Shown in pieces: positions 53,048-61,537 of a stretch of DNA of 64,000 nt (its first letter is position 1; every line of letters starts with the position of its first letter). The notes below the pieces were generated by a model, which was not told the origin of the DNA, searched no databases, and saw only the letters and a list, made by a program, of their open reading frames with translations. The position numbers and the translations under genes were made by a program. The DNA comes from Actinomycetes bacterium (GTDB taxonomy: Bacteria > Actinomycetota > Actinomycetes > Mycobacteriales > Mycobacteriaceae), in contig JAEXZY010000051.1 of NCBI GenBank assembly GCA_023404955.1, positions 3,619 through 67,618 on the forward strand, in the 5' to 3' direction.

Positions 53048-53886
53048 ATGTGGCGGATGCGCGTGGTCCACTCGACGGGCTATGCCTACAAATCCCCGGT
53101 CACCGCGTCGTTCAACGAGGCGCGACTGACGCCGCGGTCGGATTCCCGGCAGAACGTGATCCTCAACCGGGTCGAGACCGTTCCGGCGACCCGGTCCTAC
53201 CGCTACGTCGACTACTGGGGCACCGCGGTCACCGCGTTCGACCTGCACGCCCCGCACACCGAGCTCGAAGTCACCGCGTCGTCGGTGGTGGAGACCGATC
53301 GGCCCGAGGCGCCGGCGGAGAAAGTGACGTGGGCCGATCTCGGCGGTGAGGCCGTCATTGACCGCTACGACGAGGTACTGGCGCCCACCCATTACGTGCC
53401 GGCCAGCAAGCGCATCGAGCGTGTCGGTCGGCGCATCGCCAAGTACCACGAGCCTGCCGAGGCGGTCATCGAGGCGGCGCGCTGGGTCCAGGCAGAACTG
53501 CAGTACGTGCCGGGTACCACGGGTGTGCACACCTCCGGCGTCGATGCGCTGCGCGAAGGCAAAGGAGTGTGCCAGGATTTCGCGCACTTGACGTTGATGT
53601 TGTTGCGCGGCATGGGGATTCCGTCACGCTATGTGTCGGGATATCTGCATCCACAGCGCGAGGCGAAGATCGGCGAGACGATCGACGGGCAGAGCCACGC
53701 GTGGATCCAGGCGTGGACGGGCGAATGGTGGCACTACGACCCCACCAACGACACCGAGATCACTGAGCAGTACATCAGTGTCGGTGTGGGCCGCGACTAT
53801 TCGGACGTGACCCCGCTCAGGGCATCTACTCGGGCGAGGGTTCCACCGATCTGGACGTCATCGTGGAGATCACCCGGCTGGCTTGA
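53048..53886 (+). pseudogene. Transglutaminase-like protein (Rv2409c family), frameshifted near the 3' end
   Basis: Transglutaminase/protease-like protein with the cysteine triad: Cys in GKGVCQDFAHL, His in QSHAWIQAWTG and Asp in YDPTND. The N-terminal beta domain begins RMRVVHSTGYAYKSPVTASF. The frame reads correctly to SDVTPL (53816-53818), then the expected ending GIYSGEGSTDLDVIVEITRLA appears in the -1 frame from 53821 and stops at 53884-53886. One G seems to be missing around 53819-53822. Without correction the frame runs on to 54856 with unrelated residues over rnz. Restored, it would be 279 residues. It may be a real mutation or a sequencing error; the catalytic core is intact either way. 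Confidence 0.85.
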
Positions 53887-54730
53887 CGCACACGCCCGGG
53901 TGCACCTCCACCCGGTGCAGATCGTCACCGAGTTCGATCTGGCGGTCGAACGCCGTCGCCGCCAGATCGCGCCACTCGTCTTCCTGGCCGGGCACCAGCG
54001 CCGGCACGTAGTGCGTCAGGATCAGGATGCCGACCCCGGCGCGCGCCGCGGTCTCGGCGGCCTGCTGCACCGACGAGTGATAGTCGCAGATGTCGCGGAT
54101 GCGTTGCATCGGCATCGGATCGATCAAATCTTTGCGGATCACGGTGTGCACCAGAGCGCCTGCGCCGGTAGCCAATTCGTCAAGACCCCGGCACGGCACC
54201 GTGTCCCCGGCCAGCACCACCGAGGCGCCGTCGTGCTCGATGCGGAACCCGACCGTCGGCGCAACGGGGCGATGATCTGTGGGCCCGACGACGATCCGGA
54301 CCCCGTCACGGCCCCACACCACTCCGCCGGTCACCTCCTCGACCTCGACCGGCGGCGGTGCGGTCAGGTCGGCATGGTGGGCGATGCGGTAGCCGATGTC
54401 GAACTGCAGGGCTTCCAGCGTCTTCTGCACGACCTGTGCGGTGCCGGGTGGGCCGATGATCGGCAGCGGCGTCAGTTCAGGGGCGAAATTGCCCACCCAG
54501 CGACTGATCAGAACGTCGCCGAGATCGGTGATGTGATCGCTGTGGAGATGGGTCAGCAACAGCGCGGTCAGTGCGTTGGCGCTCACGCCGACCGCCGCGG
54601 CGCGTTGCAGCACGCCGCGGCCGCAGTCGACCAGGAACGTCTGTCCGCCGGCGCGCACCAGCGTCGAGGGGCCCGCACGGCGCGGGTCGGGGATCGGGCT
54701 ACCGGTGCCGAGCAGGGTCACTTCGATCAT
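53870..54730 (-). CDS. rnz: Ribonuclease Z-like metallo-beta-lactamase-fold hydrolase
   Basis: Protein of 286 residues, orthologue of Rv2407. Metal-binding HxHxDH appears as THLHSDHITDLGD. Further metal ligands are in VVLAGDTVPC and the late LTHYVPAL. RNase Z trims tRNA 3' ends; the protein is on the short side and lacks a clear exosite arm, so an arylsulfatase-like hydrolase role is possible. TATACC 6 bases before ATG 54730 may be a leaderless -10. Its 3' end overlaps the restored end of the transglutaminase gene by 17 bases. Confidence 0.83.
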   Translation of the reverse strand: MIEVTLLGTGSPIPDPRRAGPSTLVRAGGQTFLVDCGRGVLQRAAAVGVSANALTALLLTHLHSDHITDLGDVLISRWVGNFAPELTPLPIIGPPGTAQVVQKTLEALQFDIGYRIAHHADLTAPPPVEVEEVTGGVVWGRDGVRIVVGPTDHRPVAPTVGFRIEHDGASVVLAGDTVPCRGLDELATGAGALVHTVIRKDLIDPMPMQRIRDICDYHSSVQQAAETAARAGVGILILTHYVPALVPGQEDEWRDLAATAFDRQIELGDDLHRVEVHPGVCVKPAG

Positions 54731-54770
54731 GGAGCAGGTATACCGCCGCGACGGGTGCGGCGAGGCGCAA

Positions 54771-55778
54771 TCAGTCGTCGCGGCTCGACTGCACCGCCGC
54801 GGTGTCGGCGTAGCGGTTGCCGGTCACCGCGTCACCGGCGCGCCCGAGCGCACTGACCTGTTCGGGGGAGAGCTGCACCGACAGCGACGCGAGGTTCTCG
54901 TCGATGCGGGCCGCCCGCCGCGTACCGGGGATCGGCACGCTGGCCACGCCGAGGTCATCCGCGCGGTGACGGAGCCAGGCGAGCGCCACCTGGGCCGCGG
55001 TGGCGCCGATCTCACCGGCCACCTGCGCGACCGCGTCCACGACGCGCTGATTCGCCTCTAGTGCCCCATCCGCGAAGCGTGGCATCGTGCGGCGGAAGTC
55101 GTTGTCGCCGATGTCGGCGGCCGAGCGCACCGAGCCGGTCAGGAACCCGCGCCCCAGCGGTGAGAACGGGACGATTCCGACGCCCAGTTCTGCGGCCACC
55201 GGTGCGATCGTGGTCTCGATATCGCGGGTCCAGATCGACCATTCGCTCTGCAGTGCGGCGATCGGGTGTACGGCATGGGCGGCTCGCAGTTCCGCCGCTG
55301 ACACCTCGGAGAGCCCGATGTGACGGACCTTTCCGGCGCGGACCATCTCGGCCATGGCGCCGACTGTTTCCTCGATGGGCACCGCCGGATCCCGCCGGTG
55401 CAGGTAGTAGAGGTCGATGACATCGGTCTGCAGCCGCTGCAGGCTCTCGTCGATGCACTGCTGTGCGTAGCCCGCATCGCCGCGCACGGCGACACGGCCC
55501 TGGGTACCTGCCGGGTTGGCGACGATGCCGAACTTCGTCGCGAGAGTCACCTCGTCACGGCGGTCGGCCAGGAGCCGAGCGATCAACCGCTCGTTGTCGC
55601 CCGATCCGTAGACGTTCGCGGTGTCGATGAACGTGACACCGACGTCGACGGCGTGGTGCAGCGTGGCGAGAGACTCGGCATCGTCGACCGCGCCGCCGTA
55701 CACCGGCGTCAGCGCCATCCCGCCGAATCCGAGTGCGCTGACTGCCAGGTGATCGCCCAGGGTGATCGAGCTCGTCAT
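54771..55778 (-). CDS. Aldo/keto reductase
   Basis: NADPH-dependent reductase of 335 residues of the AKR (potassium-channel-beta-like) group. The catalytic tetrad residues are in FIDTANVYGSGDNE (Asp, Tyr), LATKFG (Lys) and DLYYLHRRD (His). WSIWTRDIE and the C-terminal PIPGTRRAARIDEN bind cofactor. It reduces aldehydes or ketones; the substrate is unknown. A strong AGGAGG Shine-Dalgarno precedes ATG 55778. It is an accessory gene between rnz and the CBS gene. Confidence 0.9.
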   Translation of the reverse strand: MTSSITLGDHLAVSALGFGGMALTPVYGGAVDDAESLATLHHAVDVGVTFIDTANVYGSGDNERLIARLLADRRDEVTLATKFGIVANPAGTQGRVAVRGDAGYAQQCIDESLQRLQTDVIDLYYLHRRDPAVPIEETVGAMAEMVRAGKVRHIGLSEVSAAELRAAHAVHPIAALQSEWSIWTRDIETTIAPVAAELGVGIVPFSPLGRGFLTGSVRSAADIGDNDFRRTMPRFADGALEANQRVVDAVAQVAGEIGATAAQVALAWLRHRADDLGVASVPIPGTRRAARIDENLASLSVQLSPEQVSALGRAGDAVTGNRYADTAAVQSSRDD

Positions 55779-55884
55779 GTGGTCCTCCTCATGGTGTCTG
55801 TTACGGGAACCGACCTCGCGATGCGTTCTGTTCCGCTGCTTCCTGGGAGTATCCTGATGTGAGCTACGTCACCAGGAGGTCGTG

Positions 55885-56313
55885 ATGCGGATTTCCGACG
55901 TGTTGCGCGCCAAGGGGGCGTCTGTCGCGACGATCACCCCCGAGACGTCGGTGGCGGCCCTTCTGACAGAACTCGCCGTACACAACATCGGCGCGATGGT
56001 GGTGGTGTCGTCCGACGGACTCCAGGGCATCGTCTCGGAGCGCGACGTGGTGCGCGGTCTGCACGAGGTCGGAGCCGACCTGCTGCGCCGTCCCGTGGCC
56101 GACATCATGACGACCGTGGTCGCCACGTGTGTCCCCGATGATTCCGTGGACAGCCTGAGCGCGCTGATGACCACCAACCGGGTGCGCCACGTACCCGTCG
56201 TCGTCGACGGCCGGCTGCGCGGCATCGTCAGCATCGGGGACGTCGTGAAGACGCGGATGGAGGAGCTCGAGCGCGAGCAGCAGCGTCTGCAGGACTACAT
56301 CACCCAGGGATAG
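55885..56313 (+). CDS. CBS-domain protein (Rv2406c family)
   Basis: Small protein of 142 residues made of two CBS motifs (about 1-65 and 70-128; LQGIVSERDVVRGL and LRGIVSIGDVVKTRMEEL). CBS pairs bind adenosyl ligands such as AMP or SAM and act as sensors. AGGAGG at 55874-55879 favours ATG 55885 over GTG 55882. A possible promoter is TTCTGT-18-TATCCT (55826-55855). The 3' end overlaps the convergent monooxygenase gene by 14 bases. Confidence 0.88.
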   Translation: MRISDVLRAKGASVATITPETSVAALLTELAVHNIGAMVVVSSDGLQGIVSERDVVRGLHEVGADLLRRPVADIMTTVVATCVPDDSVDSLSALMTTNRVRHVPVVVDGRLRGIVSIGDVVKTRMEELEREQQRLQDYITQG

Positions 56314-57697
56314 CGGGGTCCAGCAGCGAGTTGTCGGCGAAGGCCCCTCGGTACGCGGCGGCGGGATGGCTGTCGGGTAGCCGGTCGCCGCGTCCGAACA
56401 GCTTGTGCCGCAACGTGCCCGATTTGTCGGTGGCGATCAGCCCACGTTCCCGGAGAGTCGGGAACAGGCGGTCCGCCGTCTCCTGGAAAGAACTCGGAAC
56501 CGTCGCGTGGTAGACGTTGATGCCGTTGACGCCGGCTTCGCGCCATTCTTCGAGCTGGTCGGCGATCTCCTCGGCTGTGCCGACGACCCGGTTGGCTCCC
56601 TCGAGAACCCAGGCCAGGTCACGAATCGTGGGCTCAGCGTTGCCCGATGCTTCGGCGGCCCACCGCGCGAAGCCCTGCACCCCGGTGAATTCGCCGAGTT
56701 CGTTGATCGGCGTGTCCAACGGGAGGTGTCCCGCGTCCACCCCGGCATCGCCGAGTGCATGCAGCGCAACACCTTCGAGATCCAGGTAGCGCTTGATCTC
56801 GTCGTGGCGCCGTACCGCGTCACGGTGAGTGTCGCCGACGACGAACGAGAGCCCCTGGGCGAAGGCGATATCGCCGGGGTCGCGGCCATGCTGCGCGGCC
56901 AGGGCGCGGGTCTCGGACGTCAGCGCGTGTGCCGCGGCAGGGTTCGGGCTGCTGATGTACACCCCCTCGGCGTTGCGGGCCGAGAACAGCTGGCCTGCCG
57001 GCGACGCGCCGGCCTGGAACAGTACCGGTGTGCGTTGCGGCGACGGGGACGAGAAGTGGGGTCCCTCGACCGAGTAGCGCTTGCCGACATGATGGATTCG
57101 ATGGATACCGGCGGGATCGGAATGGACCCCGCGCGCCTTGTCGGCCACGAGTGCGTCGTCGTCCCAGGACCCTTCCCACAACTTGTACGTGACGTCGACG
57201 TACTCGTAGGCCCACTCGTAACGTTCGTCGTGCTCGAGTGTGCCCTCGTGCCCGAAACTACGAAACATGTTGGCGTTGAAGCTCGTCACGACGTTCCAGC
57301 CGAGCCGGCCGTCGGTGTAGTGGTCCAGAGAAGACATCTTGCGAGCGAAATTGAACGGATGATCCTGCACGATCGAACTGGTGAACACGATGCCGAGGTT
57401 CTCGGTGACCACCGCGAGCGCCGACGCCAACGCCGACGGGTCATTGACCGGCACCTGGATGCCGCCCTCAGCAGCCTTGCGCCAATTGCCATTCCATGGT
57501 GCGCGCAGTCCGAACACATCGGCGAAGAACAGTAGGTCGTAGCCGGCATTCTCGACAGCCGACGCCAATGACGTCCAATGACGCAGCTTGTTGAATTCGT
57601 GATTGCGCGCCTCGGGCGCCCGCCACAACCCGTGCAACACGTGGGAGGCGGTGTTCATCACGAACGCTGAGTAGAACAGCGGCCGCTTGTCGGTCAC
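56300..57697 (-). CDS. NtaA/SnaA/DszA-family flavin-dependent monooxygenase
   Basis: Luciferase-like monooxygenase of 465 residues. The family is marked by LFFADVFGLR, VTSFNANMFRSFG and HFSSPSPQRTPVLFQAGASPAGQLFSA. Members use reduced FMN from a separate reductase to cleave C-N or C-S bonds (nitrilotriacetate, dibenzothiophene sulfone, sulfones). It is coupled (GTGA) to the NLPA-type binding protein upstream, so the transported substrate is likely what it oxidises. No flavin reductase gene is adjacent. Confidence 0.87.
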   Translation of the reverse strand: MTDKRPLFYSAFVMNTASHVLHGLWRAPEARNHEFNKLRHWTSLASAVENAGYDLLFFADVFGLRAPWNGNWRKAAEGGIQVPVNDPSALASALAVVTENLGIVFTSSIVQDHPFNFARKMSSLDHYTDGRLGWNVVTSFNANMFRSFGHEGTLEHDERYEWAYEYVDVTYKLWEGSWDDDALVADKARGVHSDPAGIHRIHHVGKRYSVEGPHFSSPSPQRTPVLFQAGASPAGQLFSARNAEGVYISSPNPAAAHALTSETRALAAQHGRDPGDIAFAQGLSFVVGDTHRDAVRRHDEIKRYLDLEGVALHALGDAGVDAGHLPLDTPINELGEFTGVQGFARWAAEASGNAEPTIRDLAWVLEGANRVVGTAEEIADQLEEWREAGVNGINVYHATVPSSFQETADRLFPTLRERGLIATDKSGTLRHKLFGRGDRLPDSHPAAAYRGAFADNSLLDPAIPG

Positions 57698-58596
57698 GAG
57701 ATTGGCCCCAAAGTGTCGCGGATCAGCTTGTTGTCGGTGGTCTGCAGGAACTGCGCGATGCGGGGGTCTTTGAAGGTGTCGATCAGCTTGACCACGTTGG
57801 GGTCGTCGATGTGCTTGTTGCTGACCACCAGGCCGCCTTCACTGCCTTTCGGCGCGGGTTCGCGGGCGAGGATCTGCTGCTCTGTGAGACCGGCGGCGTA
57901 GACATCGGAGATGTGGACCACGACGGCGTCGACGTCGGCGAGGCTTCTGGCCAGCTGACCGATCGGCACCTGCACGAACTGGTAGTTCTTCGGGTTGGAC
58001 GCGACGTCGTCGAGCTGTGGGAGACCCGCGAGCGTGTCCTTGCCGGGCTTGAGTGTGATCTGCTTGTCGTGGGCGAGATCAAGCAGCGCGATGGCCTGGC
58101 CGGCGGGATCGTCGCGCAGCGCGATCTTGGCGCCGTTGGGCACCTGATCCCAGTTGCGGTACTTGTTCGAATAGGTGGCCTGGTCCCAGGTGAACGTCGG
58201 CGCCGCCAGAGTCAGCTCGAAACCGTTGGCGGCGATGGCGTCGTTCAGAAACGGCTGATGCTCGAAGAAGTTTCCCGCGACTGTTCCGGCGTCGACGGCG
58301 CGGTTGATTTCGATCAGATTGTCGATCTTGACGGGTTCGATCGTGATTCCGTGGTCGGGCGCGATGTCAGAGGCGATGTAGCTCAGCAGGTTCTCGGCGG
58401 CGATGTCGGTGCTCCACGTCGCGACCGGCAGAGTGGTGCCGAACGGCTTGTCCTTGTTGGAGAACTGCGCATACGAGATGCCCCCGGCGACGGCGAGCAC
58501 GACGACAGCCGCGGCGGCGAGCCACGGCCAGCGCTTTTTCTTCTTGATGTCGATGTCGATTCCTGCGCCCGACGGTGGGCTGATCTGGTCGGTCAT
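57694..58596 (-). CDS. NLPA/MetQ-like ABC substrate-binding protein
   Basis: Binding protein of 300 residues. IKKKKRWPWLAAAAVVVLAVAGGIS forms an uncleaved N-terminal membrane anchor; there is no lipobox cysteine, unlike most MetQ lipoproteins. The binding domain contains the family pattern FFEHQPFLNDAIAANG and ALRDDPAGQAIALLDLA. MetQ proteins bind methionine, but related ones next to monooxygenases may take other sulfur compounds. Ten bases separate it from the permease gene. Confidence 0.87.
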   Translation of the reverse strand: MTDQISPPSGAGIDIDIKKKKRWPWLAAAAVVVLAVAGGISYAQFSNKDKPFGTTLPVATWSTDIAAENLLSYIASDIAPDHGITIEPVKIDNLIEINRAVDAGTVAGNFFEHQPFLNDAIAANGFELTLAAPTFTWDQATYSNKYRNWDQVPNGAKIALRDDPAGQAIALLDLAHDKQITLKPGKDTLAGLPQLDDVASNPKNYQFVQVPIGQLARSLADVDAVVVHISDVYAAGLTEQQILAREPAPKGSEGGLVVSNKHIDDPNVVKLIDTFKDPRIAQFLQTTDNKLIRDTLGPIS

Positions 58597-58606
58597 GGGC
58601 GTCCTT

Positions 58607-59290
58607 TCACCGGGTGAGGGCTTTGACCACGCGGTCGCCGATGAATTGCACGACGGCGATGGTGATGATCAACGAGATCGCGGTGGCGATCATGATGTTG
58701 TCGTCGAAACGGTTGTAGCCGTAGGTGATCGCAAGATTGCCTATGCCGCCGGCGCCGATCGATCCGGCGATCGCCGAGTAGTCGATCATCGCAATCGTGT
58801 TGACGGTGAGCGCGCCGGCGATGGCGGGCAGTGCCTCCGACAGCTGCACGGTGCGGATCACCTGCAGCGTGGACCCGCCGGAGACCTGACCCATGTCTGT
58901 GACGTCGGAGCGGACTTCCCGAAGCGCGTTCTGCACCAATCGGGCGAAGAACGGAACCCCGGCGACGGTCATCGGCACGATCGCCGCTGGGATGCCGATC
59001 GTGGTGCCCACCAGGAACCGGGTCACCGGAATGATCGCTGCCATCAGGATCAGGAAGGGCAGCGACCGGCCGATGTTGACGATGGTGTTGAGGACGGTGA
59101 AAACCCGGGAATCCGGGTACAGGCCCAGGTCCGAGGTGTTGTGCAGGATCACCCCGATCGGAATACCGATCAGCACGACGAGTGCCATGGTGATACCGAC
59201 CATCAGCCATGTTTCCCCGTAGGCGGGCAGCAGCAGCTCGGGCACCTTGTGCCAGGGCGTGCTGAAGTCCTCCTGGGCCAGGAGCGTCAC
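58607..59290 (-). CDS. MetI-like ABC transporter permease
   Basis: Membrane permease of 227 residues with about five helices. The EAA-type loop SEALPAIAGALTVNTIAM precedes the last helices. The sequence SLPFLILMAAIIPVTRFLVGTTIG is typical of MetI. GTG 59290 overlaps the ATPase stop (GTGA). It works with the ATPase and binding protein encoded on either side. Confidence 0.92.
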   Translation of the reverse strand: MTLLAQEDFSTPWHKVPELLLPAYGETWLMVGITMALVVLIGIPIGVILHNTSDLGLYPDSRVFTVLNTIVNIGRSLPFLILMAAIIPVTRFLVGTTIGIPAAIVPMTVAGVPFFARLVQNALREVRSDVTDMGQVSGGSTLQVIRTVQLSEALPAIAGALTVNTIAMIDYSAIAGSIGAGGIGNLAITYGYNRFDDNIMIATAISLIITIAVVQFIGDRVVKALTR

Positions 59291-60282
59291 GCCGCGACTT
59301 CCGCCGAGGGCGACGCGCTGACATGCAGCCCCAGCTCCCTGAGATACCGGGCGAAACCTGCCGGCGCAGAGGGAGATAGCGCGAGCACGGCGCGACCGAC
59401 CGCTATTCCGCGAATGGCTTCGACGCTGGCGCTGAGCACGCTGACTCGCGCGCCGGACAGGCCCGGCGCATTCTGGATCGTCGTCAGCCAGTCGAGCGGT
59501 ACCTCACGTGAGGCGTAGGACACCTCCCACACCTCTGCGTCCCCGCGCGGGGGCACGCTCGGCCGGTCCGGCAGAAGTTCGTGAGCGAGCAGCGATTCGG
59601 GATTCAAGATGATGTCTTCCACGGACCCGCTCTCGATGATGCGCCCGTCGGCGATCCTGGCCACCGAGTCGGCGATCTCCCGCACGACCTCCATCTCATG
59701 GGTGATCAGGATGATGGACAGTCCGTACTCGTCGCGAAGATGACTGAGTAGCGCCAGGATCGATCTGGTCGTCGTCGGGTCCAGTCCCGAGGTGGCCTCG
59801 TCGGAGAGCACCAGCGACGGTCCGAGTGCGAGAGCGCGGGCGATGCCGACCCGCTGCTTCTGCCCGCCCGAGAGCTGCGCGGGGTACGAGGCGCCGCGGT
59901 CGGACAGGCCGACCCGATCGAGCAGTTCGCTGACTCGCCGACCGATGGATTCGTCTGTGGCGCCCAAATACTCGAGGGGGAGCGCCACGTTCTGGGCGAC
60001 GGTGCGACGGCGCAACAGTGGTGCGGACTGGAAGATGACCCCGATCTTGCGGCGCGCAGCCACGAGCTCGTCGGGGGACAGGGTGGTGAAGTCCTTCCCG
60101 TCCACGCGCACTGTGCCGCTGGTGGGACGCTCCAGAAAGCTGACGCAGCGGCTCAGCGTGCTCTTACCGGCTCCGCTGGGTCCGACGACCGCCAGGATCT
60201 CGCCGTCGGCCACCGACAGGCTGACATCCTCGAGCACAGTTCGATCACCGAACCGCTTGGTCAGGTTCTCGATCTCGATCAC
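59287..60282 (-). CDS. MetN-like ABC transporter ATPase with NIL domain
   Basis: ATPase of 331 residues. Walker A GPSGAGKST is at about 34-42, signature LSGGQKQRVGIARAL and Walker B LVLSDEATSGLD. The C-terminal 80 residues resemble the NIL domain that senses methionine and inhibits transport in MetN. GTG 60282 opens the four-gene unit metN-metI-metQ-ntaA-like. TAGGTT (60291-60296, minus) lies 8 bases upstream. Confidence 0.92.
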   Translation of the reverse strand: MIEIENLTKRFGDRTVLEDVSLSVADGEILAVVGPSGAGKSTLSRCVSFLERPTSGTVRVDGKDFTTLSPDELVAARRKIGVIFQSAPLLRRRTVAQNVALPLEYLGATDESIGRRVSELLDRVGLSDRGASYPAQLSGGQKQRVGIARALALGPSLVLSDEATSGLDPTTTRSILALLSHLRDEYGLSIILITHEMEVVREIADSVARIADGRIIESGSVEDIILNPESLLAHELLPDRPSVPPRGDAEVWEVSYASREVPLDWLTTIQNAPGLSGARVSVLSASVEAIRGIAVGRAVLALSPSAPAGFARYLRELGLHVSASPSAEVAA

Positions 60283-60302
60283 GACGAGGAAACCTACGCA
60301 TA

Positions 60303-60320
60303 CTGTCAGGTGGTTGACAG
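60303..60320. promoter_or_regulatory. Palindrome between the divergent sulfur-locus genes
   Basis: CTGTCA-N6-TGACAG, a perfect 6-bp inverted repeat near the start of the ABC operon and about 107 bases before the SsuD-like gene. It also contains a plus-strand TTGACA (60314-60319). It fits an operator shared by both units; the regulator is not adjacent. Confidence 0.5.
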
Positions 60321-60426
60321 CTTAGGGCTCGTGATGATCCGAAGTACCGCAGCATGATTGGAGCCTTGGGATCACGGTGTACGAAAACCCTGGACAGTTG
60401 GGCGCAGATAGGATGAGGCTGAGCGG

Positions 60427-61527
60427 ATGGCTGACGGCCCGACGCTGCACTGGTACCTGCCCACCCACGGTGACACCGCCACGATCGCTGACAACCAGGC
60501 GGCAGCGGGGTCCCGCGTGCCGTCGTATCTCGAGCCGTCGCTGGAGAACCTGACCGCGCTGGCCCGCACGGCCGAAGATCTCGGCTTCGAGGCAGCGCTG
60601 ACGCCGACCGGATCGCACTGCGAGGATTCGTGGTTGGCCACCGCGGCGCTGGCCCAGCACACCCGCGCGCTGAAGTTCCTCGTCGCGTTCCGGCCCGGCG
60701 TGCTGTCTCCGACGCTGGCGGCCCAGCAGGTCAGCACCTATCAGCGATTCACCGGGAACCGGTTGGCGCTCAACGTCGTCACTGGAGGCGACGACGTGGA
60801 GATGCGCCGGTTCGGCGACGATGTCGACAAGTCGGCGCGCTATCGGCGCACCGGCGAGTTCCTCACCATCGTGCGCGGCATTCTCTCTGGCGACGAGTTC
60901 TCGTTCGGCGGCGAGTTCTACACCGTCGAAGGTGCCAGGGCCGCCTACCCGGTGACCGTCCGGCCCACGATTTACTTCGGCGGGTCATCACCGGAGGCGA
61001 TCGCGGTGGCCGCCGAGCACGCCGACGTCTACCTCACCTGGGGTGAGGCGCCGGACCAAGTCGCCGAGAAGTTCGCGCGGGTGCGTGCGGCCGCCGCCGA
61101 GCACGGCCGCACCCTGCGGTTCGGGGTGCGCCTGCACACCGTGGCTCGGCCGACCGCGGGGGAGGCGTGGCAGCGTGCCGAAGAACTGCTGGCCGACCTC
61201 ACCCCGGAGCAGGTCGCGCGGGCGCACGCCCGCTACACGGCGAGCGTGTCCGAGGGGCAGCGACGGATGGCGGCGCTGACCGACGGAGTGCTCCGTGACG
61301 CCCGCAGTCTCGAGATCGAGCCCGGCCTGTGGGCGGGGCCCAGCCTGGTGCGCGACGGTGCGGGCACCGCCGCCGTCGGCAGCTATGCCGATGTCGCCGG
61401 GGTGCTCGACCGGTATGTCCAGGCCGGCGCACAGGAGTTCATCCTGTCGGGCTACCCGCAGATCGACGAGATCCGCCACGTCGGCGAAGGAGTCGTACCG
61501 CTCCTGCGGATCGGCGTTGCCGCGTAG
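60427..61527 (+). CDS. SsuD-like alkanesulfonate monooxygenase
   Basis: FMNH2-dependent luciferase-like enzyme of 366 residues. It reads LHWYLPTHGDT at the start, then FEAALTPTGSHCEDSWLATAAL, LKFLVAFRPGVLSPTLAAQQ and NVVTGGDDVEMRRFGD, all close to SsuD, which releases sulfite from alkanesulfonates. The C-terminal EFILSGYPQIDEIRHVGEGV is also typical. It diverges from the MetN-like operon. TAGGAT at 60409-60414 is 12 bases before the ATG. Confidence 0.88.
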   Translation: MADGPTLHWYLPTHGDTATIADNQAAAGSRVPSYLEPSLENLTALARTAEDLGFEAALTPTGSHCEDSWLATAALAQHTRALKFLVAFRPGVLSPTLAAQQVSTYQRFTGNRLALNVVTGGDDVEMRRFGDDVDKSARYRRTGEFLTIVRGILSGDEFSFGGEFYTVEGARAAYPVTVRPTIYFGGSSPEAIAVAAEHADVYLTWGEAPDQVAEKFARVRAAAAEHGRTLRFGVRLHTVARPTAGEAWQRAEELLADLTPEQVARAHARYTASVSEGQRRMAALTDGVLRDARSLEIEPGLWAGPSLVRDGAGTAAVGSYADVAGVLDRYVQAGAQEFILSGYPQIDEIRHVGEGVVPLLRIGVAA

Positions 61528-61530
61528 CAT
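61525..61530 (+). promoter_or_regulatory. Leaderless -10 of the GNAT gene
   Basis: TAGCAT, 7 bases before GTG 61538. It overlaps the stop of the upstream gene (TAG). Confidence 0.45.
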
Positions 61531-61537
61531 TTTCGCG

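Noticed and set aside
53816..53824. Programmed -1 frameshift at ctcagggc
   Set aside because: No X-XXY-YYZ slippery heptamer and no obvious downstream pseudoknot. A single-base deletion or read error is simpler.
53887..54856. C-terminal extension of the transglutaminase frame across rnz
   Set aside because: The residues are unrelated to any transglutaminase and mirror rnz. The expected ending is found in the -1 frame.
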